This document shows, piece by piece, positions 1 through 9,550 of a stretch of DNA of 48,734 nt. The stretch's first letter is position 1, and each line of letters begins with the position of its first letter. The stretch spans positions 1 to 48,734 of the forward strand of contig JAKIZK010000008.1 in NCBI GenBank assembly GCA_022708055.1, in the 5' to 3' direction. Source of the DNA: Bacteroidota bacterium. GTDB taxonomy: Bacteria > Bacteroidota > Bacteroidia > Chitinophagales > Chitinophagaceae. The position numbers were made by a program, and so were the translations under genes. The notes beneath the pieces were generated by a model, which was not told the DNA's origin, made no database searches, and was given only the letters and a program-made list of their open reading frames with translations.

Positions 1-1
1 G

Positions 2-616
2 ATTGCTGTTGCAAAACTGAGCCTGGAAACTATGCAGAAGCATAAACTGGAAGCTGATAAGCAACAAAAACTAATTCAAAAAACCCTAGACGAAGTAGGG
101 AGATTAAATTTTTTGACCAATAATATTTTGGTATCCTCACAGTTGGAAGGCGGTCAATATAAAGCAGATAATGAAGAACTTGACCTGAGCCTGCTACTAA
201 AAGACCGACTTCAGGATTTTAGAAACAGGTTTCCCGACAGAAAAATTGAAGAAACAATTGAAGCAGATGCAGATATTAAGGGAGACCCACTATTGTTGCA
301 AATGATGATTAATAATCTGCTCGGAAATGCTTTGAAATACTCACCCAAAACCGGAATGGTTACTGCCGGTTTAAAAAAATACAGATCAGGCATTGAATTG
401 CAAATAGCTGATGAAGGTTCGGGCATTGCCGATGAAGAAAAGCTGAAAGTGTTTAGTAAGTTTTACCGGATAGGCAATGAGGCTACCCGCAAAACGCAAG
501 GCACCGGCCTCGGCTTATATCTCTGCCGCAAAATTGCACAGAGCCACAATGCAGACATTTCGGTGACGGATAATCAGCCACAGGGTAGTATTTTTACAAT
601 AGTTTTCAAGACCTAA
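2..616 (+). CDS. Sensor histidine kinase, 3' part (5' end outside window)
   Basis: This is the C-terminal part of a two-component sensor kinase that autophosphorylates on His and passes the phosphate to the response regulator encoded next. The frame is open from base 2, and the first residues (IAVAKLSLETM) fit the helix just after the phospho-accepting His, so the sensor domain and the H-box are lost upstream. Counting from the Met at base 32, the N-box NNLLGNALKYSP is near residues 94-105, the G1 box DEGSG near 127-131 and the G2 box GTGLGLYLC near 157-165, so the ATP-binding domain is intact. The regulator gene starts 27 bases downstream, probably in one operon. The signal sensed cannot be inferred because the input domain is missing. 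Confidence 0.93.
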   Translation: MAVAKLSLETMQKHKLEADKQQKLIQKTLDEVGRLNFLTNNILVSSQLEGGQYKADNEELDLSLLLKDRLQDFRNRFPDRKIEETIEADADIKGDPLLLQMMINNLLGNALKYSPKTGMVTAGLKKYRSGIELQIADEGSGIADEEKLKVFSKFYRIGNEATRKTQGTGLGLYLCRKIAQSHNADISVTDNQPQGSIFTIVFKT

Positions 617-643
617 TTTTTTTGTTTCGCAAATTTTTATTGA

Positions 644-1360
644 ATGAATGAACAAAATCCATCTGTATTGTTGGTAGAAGATGAAGAAAACCTGCATGAT
701 GCTTTAAAGCTAAATCTTGAGTTGGAAGGCTACAGCGTAACATCGGTAATGGATGGTGCGGCAGCCTTGAAAGCTGTTGAAAACGAATATTTCGATTTAA
801 TAATTATGGATGTGATGCTGCCTGAACTGGATGGGGTAAGTGTAACCGAAACCATTCGCATCAGCAATAATGATGTACCTATTCTAATGCTAAGTGCAAA
901 AAACAGCAGTGCAGACCGGGTGCTGGGTTTAAAAAAGGGTGCAGATGATTACCTGACCAAGCCTTTTAATCTCGAAGAATTATTGCTAAGGGTTCATAAA
1001 CTGATTAATAAGAATAAGAAACTTCAGGACAAAACTACCCTGGGCGATTCCTATAGCTTTGGTGGAGGTGCTATTGATTTCAAAGCTCAGGAAGCTACAG
1101 ATAACAAAGGTCAAAAAATTCAACTCAGCAAAAAAGAAACAATGCTGCTGAAATTATTGATTGAAAATAAAAACGAAGTAGTGCCTCGTGAAAAAATTTT
1201 GCAATCAGTATGGGGTTACAACGTGTATCCTACCACTCGCACTATCGACAACTTCATTCTAAACTTCAGAAAGTATTTTGAAGAAGACAGTCGCAATCCC
1301 CGATATTTTCATTCGGTAAGGGGCGTTGGCTATAAGTATGCAGAAATTGTGGATGAATAA
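644..1360 (+). CDS. OmpR/PhoB-family response regulator
   Basis: A 238-residue DNA-binding response regulator. The receiver domain (about residues 7-120) has the acidic pair E12/D13, phosphoacceptor D56 (IIMDVMLPELDG), switch S84 and conserved K106 in LTKPF. A winged-helix effector domain follows at about 140-235, with the typical ending HSVRGVGYKY. It lies 27 bases behind the kinase gene and is almost certainly its partner. The stop is 21 bases from the end of convergent mutL. The start is the first ATG of an ATGAATGAA run. Target genes are unknown. Confidence 0.95.
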   Translation: MNEQNPSVLLVEDEENLHDALKLNLELEGYSVTSVMDGAAALKAVENEYFDLIIMDVMLPELDGVSVTETIRISNNDVPILMLSAKNSSADRVLGLKKGADDYLTKPFNLEELLLRVHKLINKNKKLQDKTTLGDSYSFGGGAIDFKAQEATDNKGQKIQLSKKETMLLKLLIENKNEVVPREKILQSVWGYNVYPTTRTIDNFILNFRKYFEEDSRNPRYFHSVRGVGYKYAEIVDE

Positions 1361-1381
1361 ATTATTTTCAAAAATCAGCAT

Positions 1382-3220
1382 TTATCTGCCAAACATTTTT
1401 TCTAACTGTTCATTTTTAAATTCCAGATAAGTAGGATTTCCTTCAGGTGAAATATTAGGTTGTTTGCATTGAAACAGCGCTTCTATCAGATGTTTCATTT
1501 CTTTATCACTGAGTGCCGTGCCGGTTTTTATGGCTTGTTGTCTGGCTAGTGACCGTATCAGTTTTTCTCTTTTTGAAAAACTAACATCGGGACTAAAGTG
1601 TTTGTATTGTTCTAATAAAATATCAATTACATATTTTTCATTGCCCGCAGGTACATCAGCCGGAATACCCTGAATAACGAAAGCATTTTTTCCGAAGGGT
1701 TCAATTACATAACCGAGGTCATGCAGGTCGGGAATAATCTCCTGCATAATGGCAGTATCGGCGGGAGTAAGTTCCAGTGTTGCAGGAAACAAACTTCGCT
1801 GAGTGGCTACCGGAGCATCTTTACTGGCTTTTGCTAAAGCTTCGTATAGTATTCTTTCATGCGCTGATTGCTGGTGTATAAGCAGCAAGTCATTGCCTGC
1901 TGATGTGGTAATGATATAGGTATTTAATAACTGGCTAGGCGTATGCGATACTGATGTATTAAAAATGGCAGCTTGTACATCTGAAGTACCCGGCTCTAAC
2001 TTATCCTTTGCTTCAGGCATTTCTGTTTTTGCAGGCTCATAAAAAGTATTCCAGTGTTTTAATTCTGATTTTTCATTGCGCTCTATAAAATGTGCCTGAT
2101 GTTTTTGAGTAAATCCTTTGAAAAGTGAAGAACCCGCCGCCCGGTCCTGTTTGTCTTGGGTAAAAGGCTGCTGTATGGATGAAAGATTTTGAATAGAAGC
2201 ATCTAAATCAAAATCTAATGTAGGTGTAATGCTAAACTGTGCCAGTGCATGTTTGACAGCCGCCTGTACAAAAGCATAAACAATTTTTTCGTCTTCAAAT
2301 TTTATTTCCTGTTTGGTAGGGTGCACATTTACATCTACCACTGTAGGGTCCAGCTCTATAAACAACACATACATTGGAAAACTGTCAGCCGCTATCATTT
2401 GCTGGTAAGCACTCATCACTGCATGATTGAGGTAGGGACTTTTAATAAAACGATTGTTGACAAAAAAATATTGGTCGCCTCTGGTTTTTTTGGCAGCTTC
2501 CGGCTTACCCACAAAACCATAAATGTTCATATAATCCGTTTCCTCCTTTACCGAAACCAGTTTGGCATTGTAATGAGTTCCAAGCAGCTGTACAATACGC
2601 TGCTTTAAGCTACCGGCTTCCAAATGAAACAATTGTTGATGATTGGCTGTAAGCGTAAAAAGAATTTCGGGAAATGACATGGCCACCCGGGTAAACTCAT
2701 CTACAATATGCCGCATTTCAGCCGCATTACTTTTTAAAAAATTTCTCCGTGCAGGCACATTGAAAAAAAGATTTTTCATGGCAATGCTGGTACCATCAGG
2801 TACGGCTACAGGCTCCTGTTTTTTTACCACACTGTTTTCTACTTCAATATAAATGCCGGTTTCCTGTTCCTTTTTTTTGGTTTTTAGTTCTACCTGTGCT
2901 ACCGCAGCAATAGAAGCCAGTGCCTCACCTCTGAAGCCCATTGTGCGAATATGAAATAAATCTTCAATGGATTGAATTTTTGAAGTAGCATGACGTTCAA
3001 AACTCATGCGAGCATCTGTTTCGCTCATGCCACTGCCATTGTCAATTACCTGAATCAGCGATTTTCCGGCATCGTTTATAATCAGGTTAATTGTTGTAGC
3101 ACCGGCGTCCACCGCATTTTCCAATAATTCTTTTACTGCGCTGGCCGGTCTTTGTATTACCTCGCCTGCGGCTATCTGGTTGGCAATATTATCTGGTAGC
3201 AATAAAATTTTGTCCGGCAC
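1382..3220 (-). CDS. mutL: DNA mismatch repair protein MutL
   Basis: MutL links mismatch recognition by MutS to downstream strand processing. The 612 residues show the GHKL ATPase motifs in order: ELLENAVDAGA near residue 31, DNGSGMS near 61, GFRGEAL near 94 and the GTSI loop near 143. A Pro/Gln/Lys-rich linker (about 335-425) leads to a C-terminal dimerisation domain. The C-terminal motifs that bind metal in nuclease-type MutL are altered: HQQSAHERILYE near 447 instead of DQHAxxExxxxE, ARQQAIK near 560 instead of ACxxxxK, and SPEGNP near 591 instead of CPHGRP. The start is GTG; there is no ATG near the conserved N-terminus KILLLPDNIANQIAAGEV. A promoter-like box lies 18 bases upstream. Confidence 0.96.
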   Translation of the reverse strand: MPDKILLLPDNIANQIAAGEVIQRPASAVKELLENAVDAGATTINLIINDAGKSLIQVIDNGSGMSETDARMSFERHATSKIQSIEDLFHIRTMGFRGEALASIAAVAQVELKTKKKEQETGIYIEVENSVVKKQEPVAVPDGTSIAMKNLFFNVPARRNFLKSNAAEMRHIVDEFTRVAMSFPEILFTLTANHQQLFHLEAGSLKQRIVQLLGTHYNAKLVSVKEETDYMNIYGFVGKPEAAKKTRGDQYFFVNNRFIKSPYLNHAVMSAYQQMIAADSFPMYVLFIELDPTVVDVNVHPTKQEIKFEDEKIVYAFVQAAVKHALAQFSITPTLDFDLDASIQNLSSIQQPFTQDKQDRAAGSSLFKGFTQKHQAHFIERNEKSELKHWNTFYEPAKTEMPEAKDKLEPGTSDVQAAIFNTSVSHTPSQLLNTYIITTSAGNDLLLIHQQSAHERILYEALAKASKDAPVATQRSLFPATLELTPADTAIMQEIIPDLHDLGYVIEPFGKNAFVIQGIPADVPAGNEKYVIDILLEQYKHFSPDVSFSKREKLIRSLARQQAIKTGTALSDKEMKHLIEALFQCKQPNISPEGNPTYLEFKNEQLEKMFGR

Positions 3221-3237
3221 AATTCAGGTTTAGCCGC

Positions 3238-3271
3238 CAAAAATACGAATTTTAAAAGCAGTGATTTTCAA
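3238..3271 (-). promoter_or_regulatory. Predicted promoter of mutL
   Basis: On the minus strand, TTG (3269-3271) is followed after 23 bases by TATTTTTG (3238-3245), a perfect match to the Bacteroidota -7 consensus TAnnTTTG. Transcription would begin about 12 bases before the GTG start of mutL. Confidence 0.55.
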
Positions 3272-3311
3272 AAATCGTTCTTTATGAAATATCAATACCC
3301 AATCTTGCCCT

Positions 3312-6300
3312 TTAGCCATTTACTTTTTGTACAGTCGGTTTGCCAATAGGCACACCATCTGCATTTACTTTATACTTAATTACCACCAAAGGACAGTTGT
3401 CGACTTTTATAAGCATAGTTACCCATCCTGTATTTGGATTAAACAACATGGTAGTTTTGCCTTTTATTTTACCGCAATCTCTTAGCTCGGTTTCCCCTTC
3501 CCATGAAATCAGTCTAACGCCTTCAGCTTCCAGTAAGGCATCAAGTCCACCGCTTGCCAGTTCATTCATTCGGTTGCCTGTAAATTCATCACCCAATAGT
3601 TTCGGAAAAATTTCGCCACCTATCACATTAAAAAGATTTTTGCCCAATTCCTCAGTAAAATTTTCACCACCATAAATAGCGCTGCCTAATGCTTTTAGTG
3701 CTCCTATTCCCAACTTGGCACCCAGTGATAAACCGGGCAATGCTTCAATGGGAGCAAATGCAATCCCTATAGCTAATCCGCCGAGTACATCGCCGGGGGC
3801 GGAATTGGTATTATTAGCCAGGGCAATAGCTTTCGTTTCACAATCGCAGGGTCCCTTTTCTATTTGCATATCTCTAAACAATCCTCTCAACATGCCCAAT
3901 GCAAATAGTTTCAATTGCTTGTCCTGTGGATTGATGGGTTTTGTAAGCCGAGGTTGTGGTGTAGGTGTATTTCGTTTTGCTTCTTCTTCTTCCTGTTGTT
4001 TACGTTTTTTTGCTCTCTCTTCTTCTAATTGTTTTTCACGGTCTGCCTGTAGTTTATCTGCTGCTGCTTGTGCTTTTTTTAATGCATCTTCCTGTTTATT
4101 TTTTTCTGCATTAGCTGCATCCAGTTGCGCTTTAGTTGCAGCTGCTGAAGCGGCCGTTGCTTCGGCTTCATTTTTTAAATCTGTTTCTTTTTGTTTTTTC
4201 TTTTTGATAATATCATTCAATTGATCAATATACGCTTCGGCTTCTAAGGGTGTTTTGGGCGAACCGGAAGGCACAGGATTAAAATTGCAAACACCGGGAT
4301 GCTCTTTGCACCATTTTTGAAGTGCATCCATTAATGCGGCAATCTGTCTGCATAGTTCATCTATTTGCGTTTCTAAAGCATCGAGCATAGATCCTTTCTT
4401 TTCTGCCTCTGCTGCTTTTTCTTTTTCTTTTTGCAGTTTGTCACACTCTTCCTGTGCTTTTGCAATTTCTGCATTCAAGTCTTTAACTCTTTTTTTTGCT
4501 GCATTTTGAGGCTTTCTCAGGCCTCTCAATTTGTTGGAAAGTTTGTTTGATTCACCCCAAATATTTGTGTTTGAGTTTTCGTCACCTACATATCCAAACC
4601 AAAATCCACCATCAGCATGATAGCCATGACCGCCCACCCAGTTGTTGCCTAAATGAAGCTGGTCCATTTGATTTAGCAAGTCATCAATCTCTTTATTCAA
4701 ATCATCAAGTTCTTTTTGTGCTGCTTCTTTTTCCTGTTTCAATTTGTTTAACCTATCTGCACAATCTTTTTCTCTTTGTGCTGCATCTTCAGCGGCTTTT
4801 TTTAATGCTTCATTATCGGGCTTACCATTTAGATCGGCTTTTAACTTTGAAAGTGAGTCGGTTAGTTTTTTAAGTGAGTCGCTAAAAAGGCCGGGTATTT
4901 TGTCAATTACTTTGTCTATAGTCGTTAGTTCTTCGGCCATTGTGTTTTTTCTTTCCCACTCATTCATCAACATTTCAAGTTTTCTTCTCAATTCAGCAAT
5001 TCGTTCTTTCAATCCTCTCAGGCTTTCTTCTTTTTGCTGCACATCTTGATTGGCTTGATTGACTTGAGCATCCGTAACGCTTAAAAATATTTTTTCAACT
5101 GACAATGGCTTACTGGCTTCAGGTGTCAGCTGCAAATTTGTTCTGGTGTATGTTTCTGATATATTATTGTTTTTGCCGGCAACGCTTGCTCTGATGATGT
5201 ATTCCCCATCAAATCCCAGTGGGGGTGTCCAGTTTGCCGTCCAGTTATTTCCATTTTGATTGGCTTTTTCAATAGCCTGCCAGTTATTTGAACCAAATGG
5301 CTTTATTGAAAAAACTACTGCTGCAATATCATCTGAGAAAGATTGCAGTTGCAAAGGAATATGAAGGCTGGTTTTCGTATTAAACACTCCGGGCAACTTT
5401 AAATTGACTATGGGCTCTTGTATTGAAGAGAATGAATCTATAACTGCATCAGGAGCAAACGTAGGCGGTTGTGTACTGCCTCCAAGCTCTATACACATTT
5501 GTAATGGTATCAAACAGGATTGCTCCAGTAAATAGCAGTTGCATAAAGATGCAGATCCGGTTGTAATTTTTTCTGGTTCAGGTAAATCGAGATTAACGGT
5601 AACTGAAAAACTTCCTGTTTTGATACTTTGAATATCAAATCGTTTATTGTATGTGTTGTCGGGATGATTATCGGGAGAAATATTGATTGACTGGTGTTCT
5701 CCTCCCTGCATGGCTACTACACCCGTAGTCATATTGGTAACTGTTAAGTTTGCTGAAGCGGGAAGGTTTTGAATTCCTGAAACGAGTACATCAACATAGG
5801 TTTTTTCGCCTTTTTGCAATTCGAGCCTGCCGGCGCTTACATTCATATTAACGGCATATATTGACTTTTGAATTTCCTTTCCATTTTCTAATATAGAAAC
5901 AACATGCGGTTTGCTTTCTGCCACTGGCATCAGCATTATGCACTGTCTTGGCGATTCGGCCAGTATTTCTATTTCTGTTCCATTTATCCGGCACTGTGTA
6001 TTTGAAGTATTGCCATCAAATGGTCCATGTATTCGGAATGGCGATTGTGTAAGCACATGAGAAGGAAATACAAAAGAAGATATTTTATAATCCTCTTTTT
6101 GAACGGGAATGCTATAATTTGAAATCAATTTATTGCCATCATTGACATGAATGGTTGCATTATTTTGGTTGATCAATATAGTAAAATGTGTTGAAAGTGA
6201 TTTGACGCTTCCATTAGCTTCAGTATAACTAAGCGCATATTTTTGTAAAGCCGCTTTATTTCGATTTTTTATTTTTTCCGTTGAACCTTCCGGTTCTAAC

Positions 6301-6488
6301 ACAACAGTACCCGAAATTGTTTCACCAGACCTGATGTCATCGGGCAAATAAATTTTCATTTTTCCTTCTTTTAAATTAATCTCCTTCAGGTTAATTCCTT
6401 TTTGTGCAGTAGCGGGAGTCAAATAAAGAATGAAAAAAAATACAATTAATGAGTGAAGGTGTGGCAGAAAAGAAAAACTTGGTCTCAT
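3312..6488 (-). CDS. Large secreted coiled-coil protein of unknown function
   Basis: I do not recognise this 1058-residue protein. It has a signal peptide (residues 1-28, ending ATAQ). Residues 30-460 look beta-rich and include a stretch resembling an Ig-like fold (about 390-450). Residues 469-615, 650-725 and 750-835 are long, charged, heptad-like coiled coils rich in Lys, Glu, Ala and Gln. The first two coils are separated by a Gly/aromatic patch (613-643), the last two by a Cys/Pro loop containing CKEHPGVCNF. A Pro-rich linker near 845-862 leads to a GPCDC motif near 879. Next comes a Gly-rich hydrophobic segment (893-933) and a C-terminal domain with two further Cys. No catalytic motif is visible. 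It stands alone, divergent from the GH3 gene. It could be a surface scaffold or an adhesin; a toxin-like role for the hydrophobic C-terminal part is only speculation. Confidence 0.85.
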   Translation of the reverse strand: MRPSFSFLPHLHSLIVFFFILYLTPATAQKGINLKEINLKEGKMKIYLPDDIRSGETISGTVVLEPEGSTEKIKNRNKAALQKYALSYTEANGSVKSLSTHFTILINQNNATIHVNDGNKLISNYSIPVQKEDYKISSFVFPSHVLTQSPFRIHGPFDGNTSNTQCRINGTEIEILAESPRQCIMLMPVAESKPHVVSILENGKEIQKSIYAVNMNVSAGRLELQKGEKTYVDVLVSGIQNLPASANLTVTNMTTGVVAMQGGEHQSINISPDNHPDNTYNKRFDIQSIKTGSFSVTVNLDLPEPEKITTGSASLCNCYLLEQSCLIPLQMCIELGGSTQPPTFAPDAVIDSFSSIQEPIVNLKLPGVFNTKTSLHIPLQLQSFSDDIAAVVFSIKPFGSNNWQAIEKANQNGNNWTANWTPPLGFDGEYIIRASVAGKNNNISETYTRTNLQLTPEASKPLSVEKIFLSVTDAQVNQANQDVQQKEESLRGLKERIAELRRKLEMLMNEWERKNTMAEELTTIDKVIDKIPGLFSDSLKKLTDSLSKLKADLNGKPDNEALKKAAEDAAQREKDCADRLNKLKQEKEAAQKELDDLNKEIDDLLNQMDQLHLGNNWVGGHGYHADGGFWFGYVGDENSNTNIWGESNKLSNKLRGLRKPQNAAKKRVKDLNAEIAKAQEECDKLQKEKEKAAEAEKKGSMLDALETQIDELCRQIAALMDALQKWCKEHPGVCNFNPVPSGSPKTPLEAEAYIDQLNDIIKKKKQKETDLKNEAEATAASAAATKAQLDAANAEKNKQEDALKKAQAAADKLQADREKQLEEERAKKRKQQEEEEAKRNTPTPQPRLTKPINPQDKQLKLFALGMLRGLFRDMQIEKGPCDCETKAIALANNTNSAPGDVLGGLAIGIAFAPIEALPGLSLGAKLGIGALKALGSAIYGGENFTEELGKNLFNVIGGEIFPKLLGDEFTGNRMNELASGGLDALLEAEGVRLISWEGETELRDCGKIKGKTTMLFNPNTGWVTMLIKVDNCPLVVIKYKVNADGVPIGKPTVQKVNG

Positions 6489-6626
6489 GGTCGTAAGTTT
6501 TAAATGAACAAAACAAACTGTTTCAGAGACTTTCAGGGGGAGCGGGAGTGAGATTAAAACTACGAAAATTCATATCATATTTCCATGAGAAAGAATTAAT
6601 TTTAGCGGTCAGGTAAATAATCCATT

Positions 6627-9539
6627 ATGAAGCAATTGCAACTCTTTGTCTTTCTGATAGTTCTTACTTCCTCAACCTCACAAGCCCAGTACAAAAGCAA
6701 ACTCAATAAGCAGCAGTGGGTGGATAGTGTTTTCAATTCTTTGACCGATGACCAGCGTATCGCACAGCTGATGGTAGTAAGAGCACACTCCAATCTGGGT
6801 GCCGACCATGTAGCCAAAGTAGTGAGTGATATTAAAAAATACGATATTGGTGCACTTTGTTTTTTTCAGGGTGGTCCGGTGCGGCAGGCCAATCTAACTA
6901 ACTATTATCAAAGCATAGCACAAACGCCATTGATGGTTACTATTGATGGTGAATGGGGACTGGGCATGCGCCTCGATAGTGTTACAAAATTTCCATATCA
7001 ACTTACACTCGGCGCTATGAGTGATAAAAATCTGGTGTATCGTATGGGGCTTGCAGTAGGCGAACAATGCAAAAGATTGGGCGTGCATGTAAACTATGCG
7101 CCGGTTGTTGATATCAATAATAATCCCAATAATCCGGTAATTGGATTTCGTTCATTTGGCGAAGACAAAGAAAAGGTTGCTGCATTTGGCGTAGCCTATA
7201 TGAAAGGGATGCAGGATGCAGGTATTATGGCTTGTGCCAAACATTTTCCCGGACATGGGGATGTGGATGTGGACTCGCACTACGACCTGCCTGTAATCAA
7301 TAAGTCAAAAGAAGCGCTTGATACAATGGAGTTGGTTCCCTTCAAAGCTATATTTGATGCAGGTGTGGGCAGCGTTATGATTGCACATCTTTATATTCCC
7401 GCTATTGATAATACAGCCAACAGAGCTACTTCTATTTCAAAAAATAATGTAACAGATTTGCTTCGCAATAAAATGGGCTATAAGGGCCTCACATTTACCG
7501 ATGCGCTGGAAATGAAAGGCGTGGCCAAATATTTTCCACAAGGTACTATTGCCGTTGAGGCCATCATTGCAGGAAATGATATGCTTTGCCTGCCGGCTGA
7601 TGTAGGAGAAACCATTGATGCTATTAGAAATGCTATCAAAGCAAAAAGAATTTCTTGGGATGATATTTACAGTAAAACAAAAAAAGTACTGGAATCAAAA
7701 TATCAATTAGGATTAAACCAATGGAAGCCCATTGAAACCAATAATTTGTTAGCTGAATTAAATGCAAAAACCGATGACATCTGTCGTGAGGTTGCAACTA
7801 AATCTATCACATTACTTAATAAAGCAGCTTTTACAGCTTCCAGAAATGATTATGCCGATATACCATTGAAGATAGGGCAGAAGATAGCCTACGTGGGTAT
7901 TGGTACTTCCAAACTAAATGAATTTGGAAGAAAGATGATGAATGAATTTGATGCAGATGTTTACACTTTTTCTTACAATGATAGCAATGCAAAAGCCGAA
8001 CAAATTCTGAAGGCTGTTCCCAAAGATGGAAAATATGATGCCATTATTGTGGGCATTCACAATTTCAGCAACCGGCCGGCCAATAATTATGGCATATCTC
8101 CGGCTGCGATTGATTTATGGAAGAAATTGAATTTCATCAAAACAGAAACATTTGTTTTTGGAAATGTGCTGGCTACCAAAAATTTTTGTGATGCATGGAC
8201 ACTTGTTGCCTGCCATCAGGATGATGATATAACACAGCAAGTAGCTGCCGATTATTTGAAAGGAAAATTTGAAGCTTCCGGAACATTGCCGGTACGTGTA
8301 TGCAGATTCAATAACGGTGATGGTATTGTCAAAGCAAAATTGAAACCCGTTCAGCATCTCAGCAAGCTCAATGAGATTGATTCCATTGTTGCCGATGGCA
8401 TTGCCCAAAAAGCATTTCCCGGCTGTGTAGTACTGGCTGTTCATAATGGAAATATTATTTATCATAAAGCATTTGGGCATTATAAGTATGAGGCATCGCC
8501 GGCCACTACATTTGAAAGTATTTTTGATTTGGCTTCCGTAACCAAAATTTCTGCCACCACTGTTTCTGTAATGAAATTGTACGAAGAAGGGAAATTGGAT
8601 TTAAAAAAAACTTTGGGCGATTATTTACCTTGGGTGAGGGGGATAGACAAAGCAGCGCTAAAACTGGATGATATTATTCTGCATCAGGCAGGATTAGTTC
8701 CTTATATCGCATTTTATAAAGAAACCATTGATCCTGAAACAGGAAAACCTAATCCGGCAATTTTTAGCGAAAAACCCAAACCCGGATTTACGGTACGTGT
8801 AGCAGAAAATATTTATATGCGCAACGACTGGCAGGATACTATGTACAGTCGAATACTGAACAGCAAACTTTCTACCCACGGCAAATATGTATATAGTGAT
8901 AATGATTTTATTTTTCTGGGGAAAATAGTGGAACAGATAACAGGTATGCCACTTAATGAATATGCTGTCCAAACTTTTTACCGGCCTATCGGAATGACCA
9001 CAACCGGCTTTAAGCCAAGAGAAAAATTTGCAGTGAATAAAATGGTACCTACCGAAACCGAAAATCATTTTCGTATGCAAACCACACAGGGCGATGTGCA
9101 TGATGAAGGCGCTTCCATGTTCGGCGGTGTTTCGGGCCATGCCGGTTTATTCTCCGATGCTTACGATCTGGCCATGTTGTATCAAATGCTGCTCAACGGA
9201 GGTGTTTTTAACGGTAAACGTTACTTAAAAAAAGAAACGATCAATCTTTTTACGGCTTATCATAGCGATGTAAGCAGGCGTGGCTATGGATTTGATAAAC
9301 CTGAAAAAGATAATGCACTTCGAAAAGAGCCTTACCCTTCTGCTTTATGTTCGCCAGAAACGTATGGCCACACAGGATTTACGGGCACCTGCGTGTGGGT
9401 AGATCCTAAAGTGAATCTGGTCTATATATTTTTGTCAAACAGAGTCTATCCTACAAGAGATGGTAATTTGCTGGGTCGTATGAACATACGCAGCAAAATA
9501 CAAGACACCATTTATCGAGCATTGGGTGAAGATGAATAA
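6627..9539 (+). CDS. GH3 beta-N-acetylglucosaminidase fused to a serine beta-lactamase-like domain
   Basis: This is an exported 970-residue two-domain enzyme. After a signal peptide (1-21, SQAQ) comes a glycoside hydrolase family 3 domain of the NagZ type. Its diagnostic loop K205-H206-FPG-H210-G runs on to D216-S-H218, and the likely nucleophile is D292 in TFTDALEMKG. The C-terminal third is a class C beta-lactamase/DD-peptidase-like domain with S637-V-T-K640, a YSDN motif in YSDNDF, and H915-T-G917. GH3 enzymes with the FPGHG loop cut N-acetylglucosamine from peptidoglycan fragments, so a role in wall turnover or muropeptide scavenging is the likely inference. The fused domain may act on peptide stems; antibiotic hydrolysis is not implied. 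It heads a plus-strand run with the TatD-like gene 11 bases downstream. Confidence 0.93.
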   Translation: MKQLQLFVFLIVLTSSTSQAQYKSKLNKQQWVDSVFNSLTDDQRIAQLMVVRAHSNLGADHVAKVVSDIKKYDIGALCFFQGGPVRQANLTNYYQSIAQTPLMVTIDGEWGLGMRLDSVTKFPYQLTLGAMSDKNLVYRMGLAVGEQCKRLGVHVNYAPVVDINNNPNNPVIGFRSFGEDKEKVAAFGVAYMKGMQDAGIMACAKHFPGHGDVDVDSHYDLPVINKSKEALDTMELVPFKAIFDAGVGSVMIAHLYIPAIDNTANRATSISKNNVTDLLRNKMGYKGLTFTDALEMKGVAKYFPQGTIAVEAIIAGNDMLCLPADVGETIDAIRNAIKAKRISWDDIYSKTKKVLESKYQLGLNQWKPIETNNLLAELNAKTDDICREVATKSITLLNKAAFTASRNDYADIPLKIGQKIAYVGIGTSKLNEFGRKMMNEFDADVYTFSYNDSNAKAEQILKAVPKDGKYDAIIVGIHNFSNRPANNYGISPAAIDLWKKLNFIKTETFVFGNVLATKNFCDAWTLVACHQDDDITQQVAADYLKGKFEASGTLPVRVCRFNNGDGIVKAKLKPVQHLSKLNEIDSIVADGIAQKAFPGCVVLAVHNGNIIYHKAFGHYKYEASPATTFESIFDLASVTKISATTVSVMKLYEEGKLDLKKTLGDYLPWVRGIDKAALKLDDIILHQAGLVPYIAFYKETIDPETGKPNPAIFSEKPKPGFTVRVAENIYMRNDWQDTMYSRILNSKLSTHGKYVYSDNDFIFLGKIVEQITGMPLNEYAVQTFYRPIGMTTTGFKPREKFAVNKMVPTETENHFRMQTTQGDVHDEGASMFGGVSGHAGLFSDAYDLAMLYQMLLNGGVFNGKRYLKKETINLFTAYHSDVSRRGYGFDKPEKDNALRKEPYPSALCSPETYGHTGFTGTCVWVDPKVNLVYIFLSNRVYPTRDGNLLGRMNIRSKIQDTIYRALGEDE

Positions 9540-9550
9540 ATACATTCATT

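Noticed and set aside
3715-4224. Plus-strand frame of 169 codons rich in Ala, Ser and Cys inside the 1058-residue gene.
   Set aside because: It mirrors the Lys/Ala-rich coiled coil on the other strand; no independent start or conservation signal.
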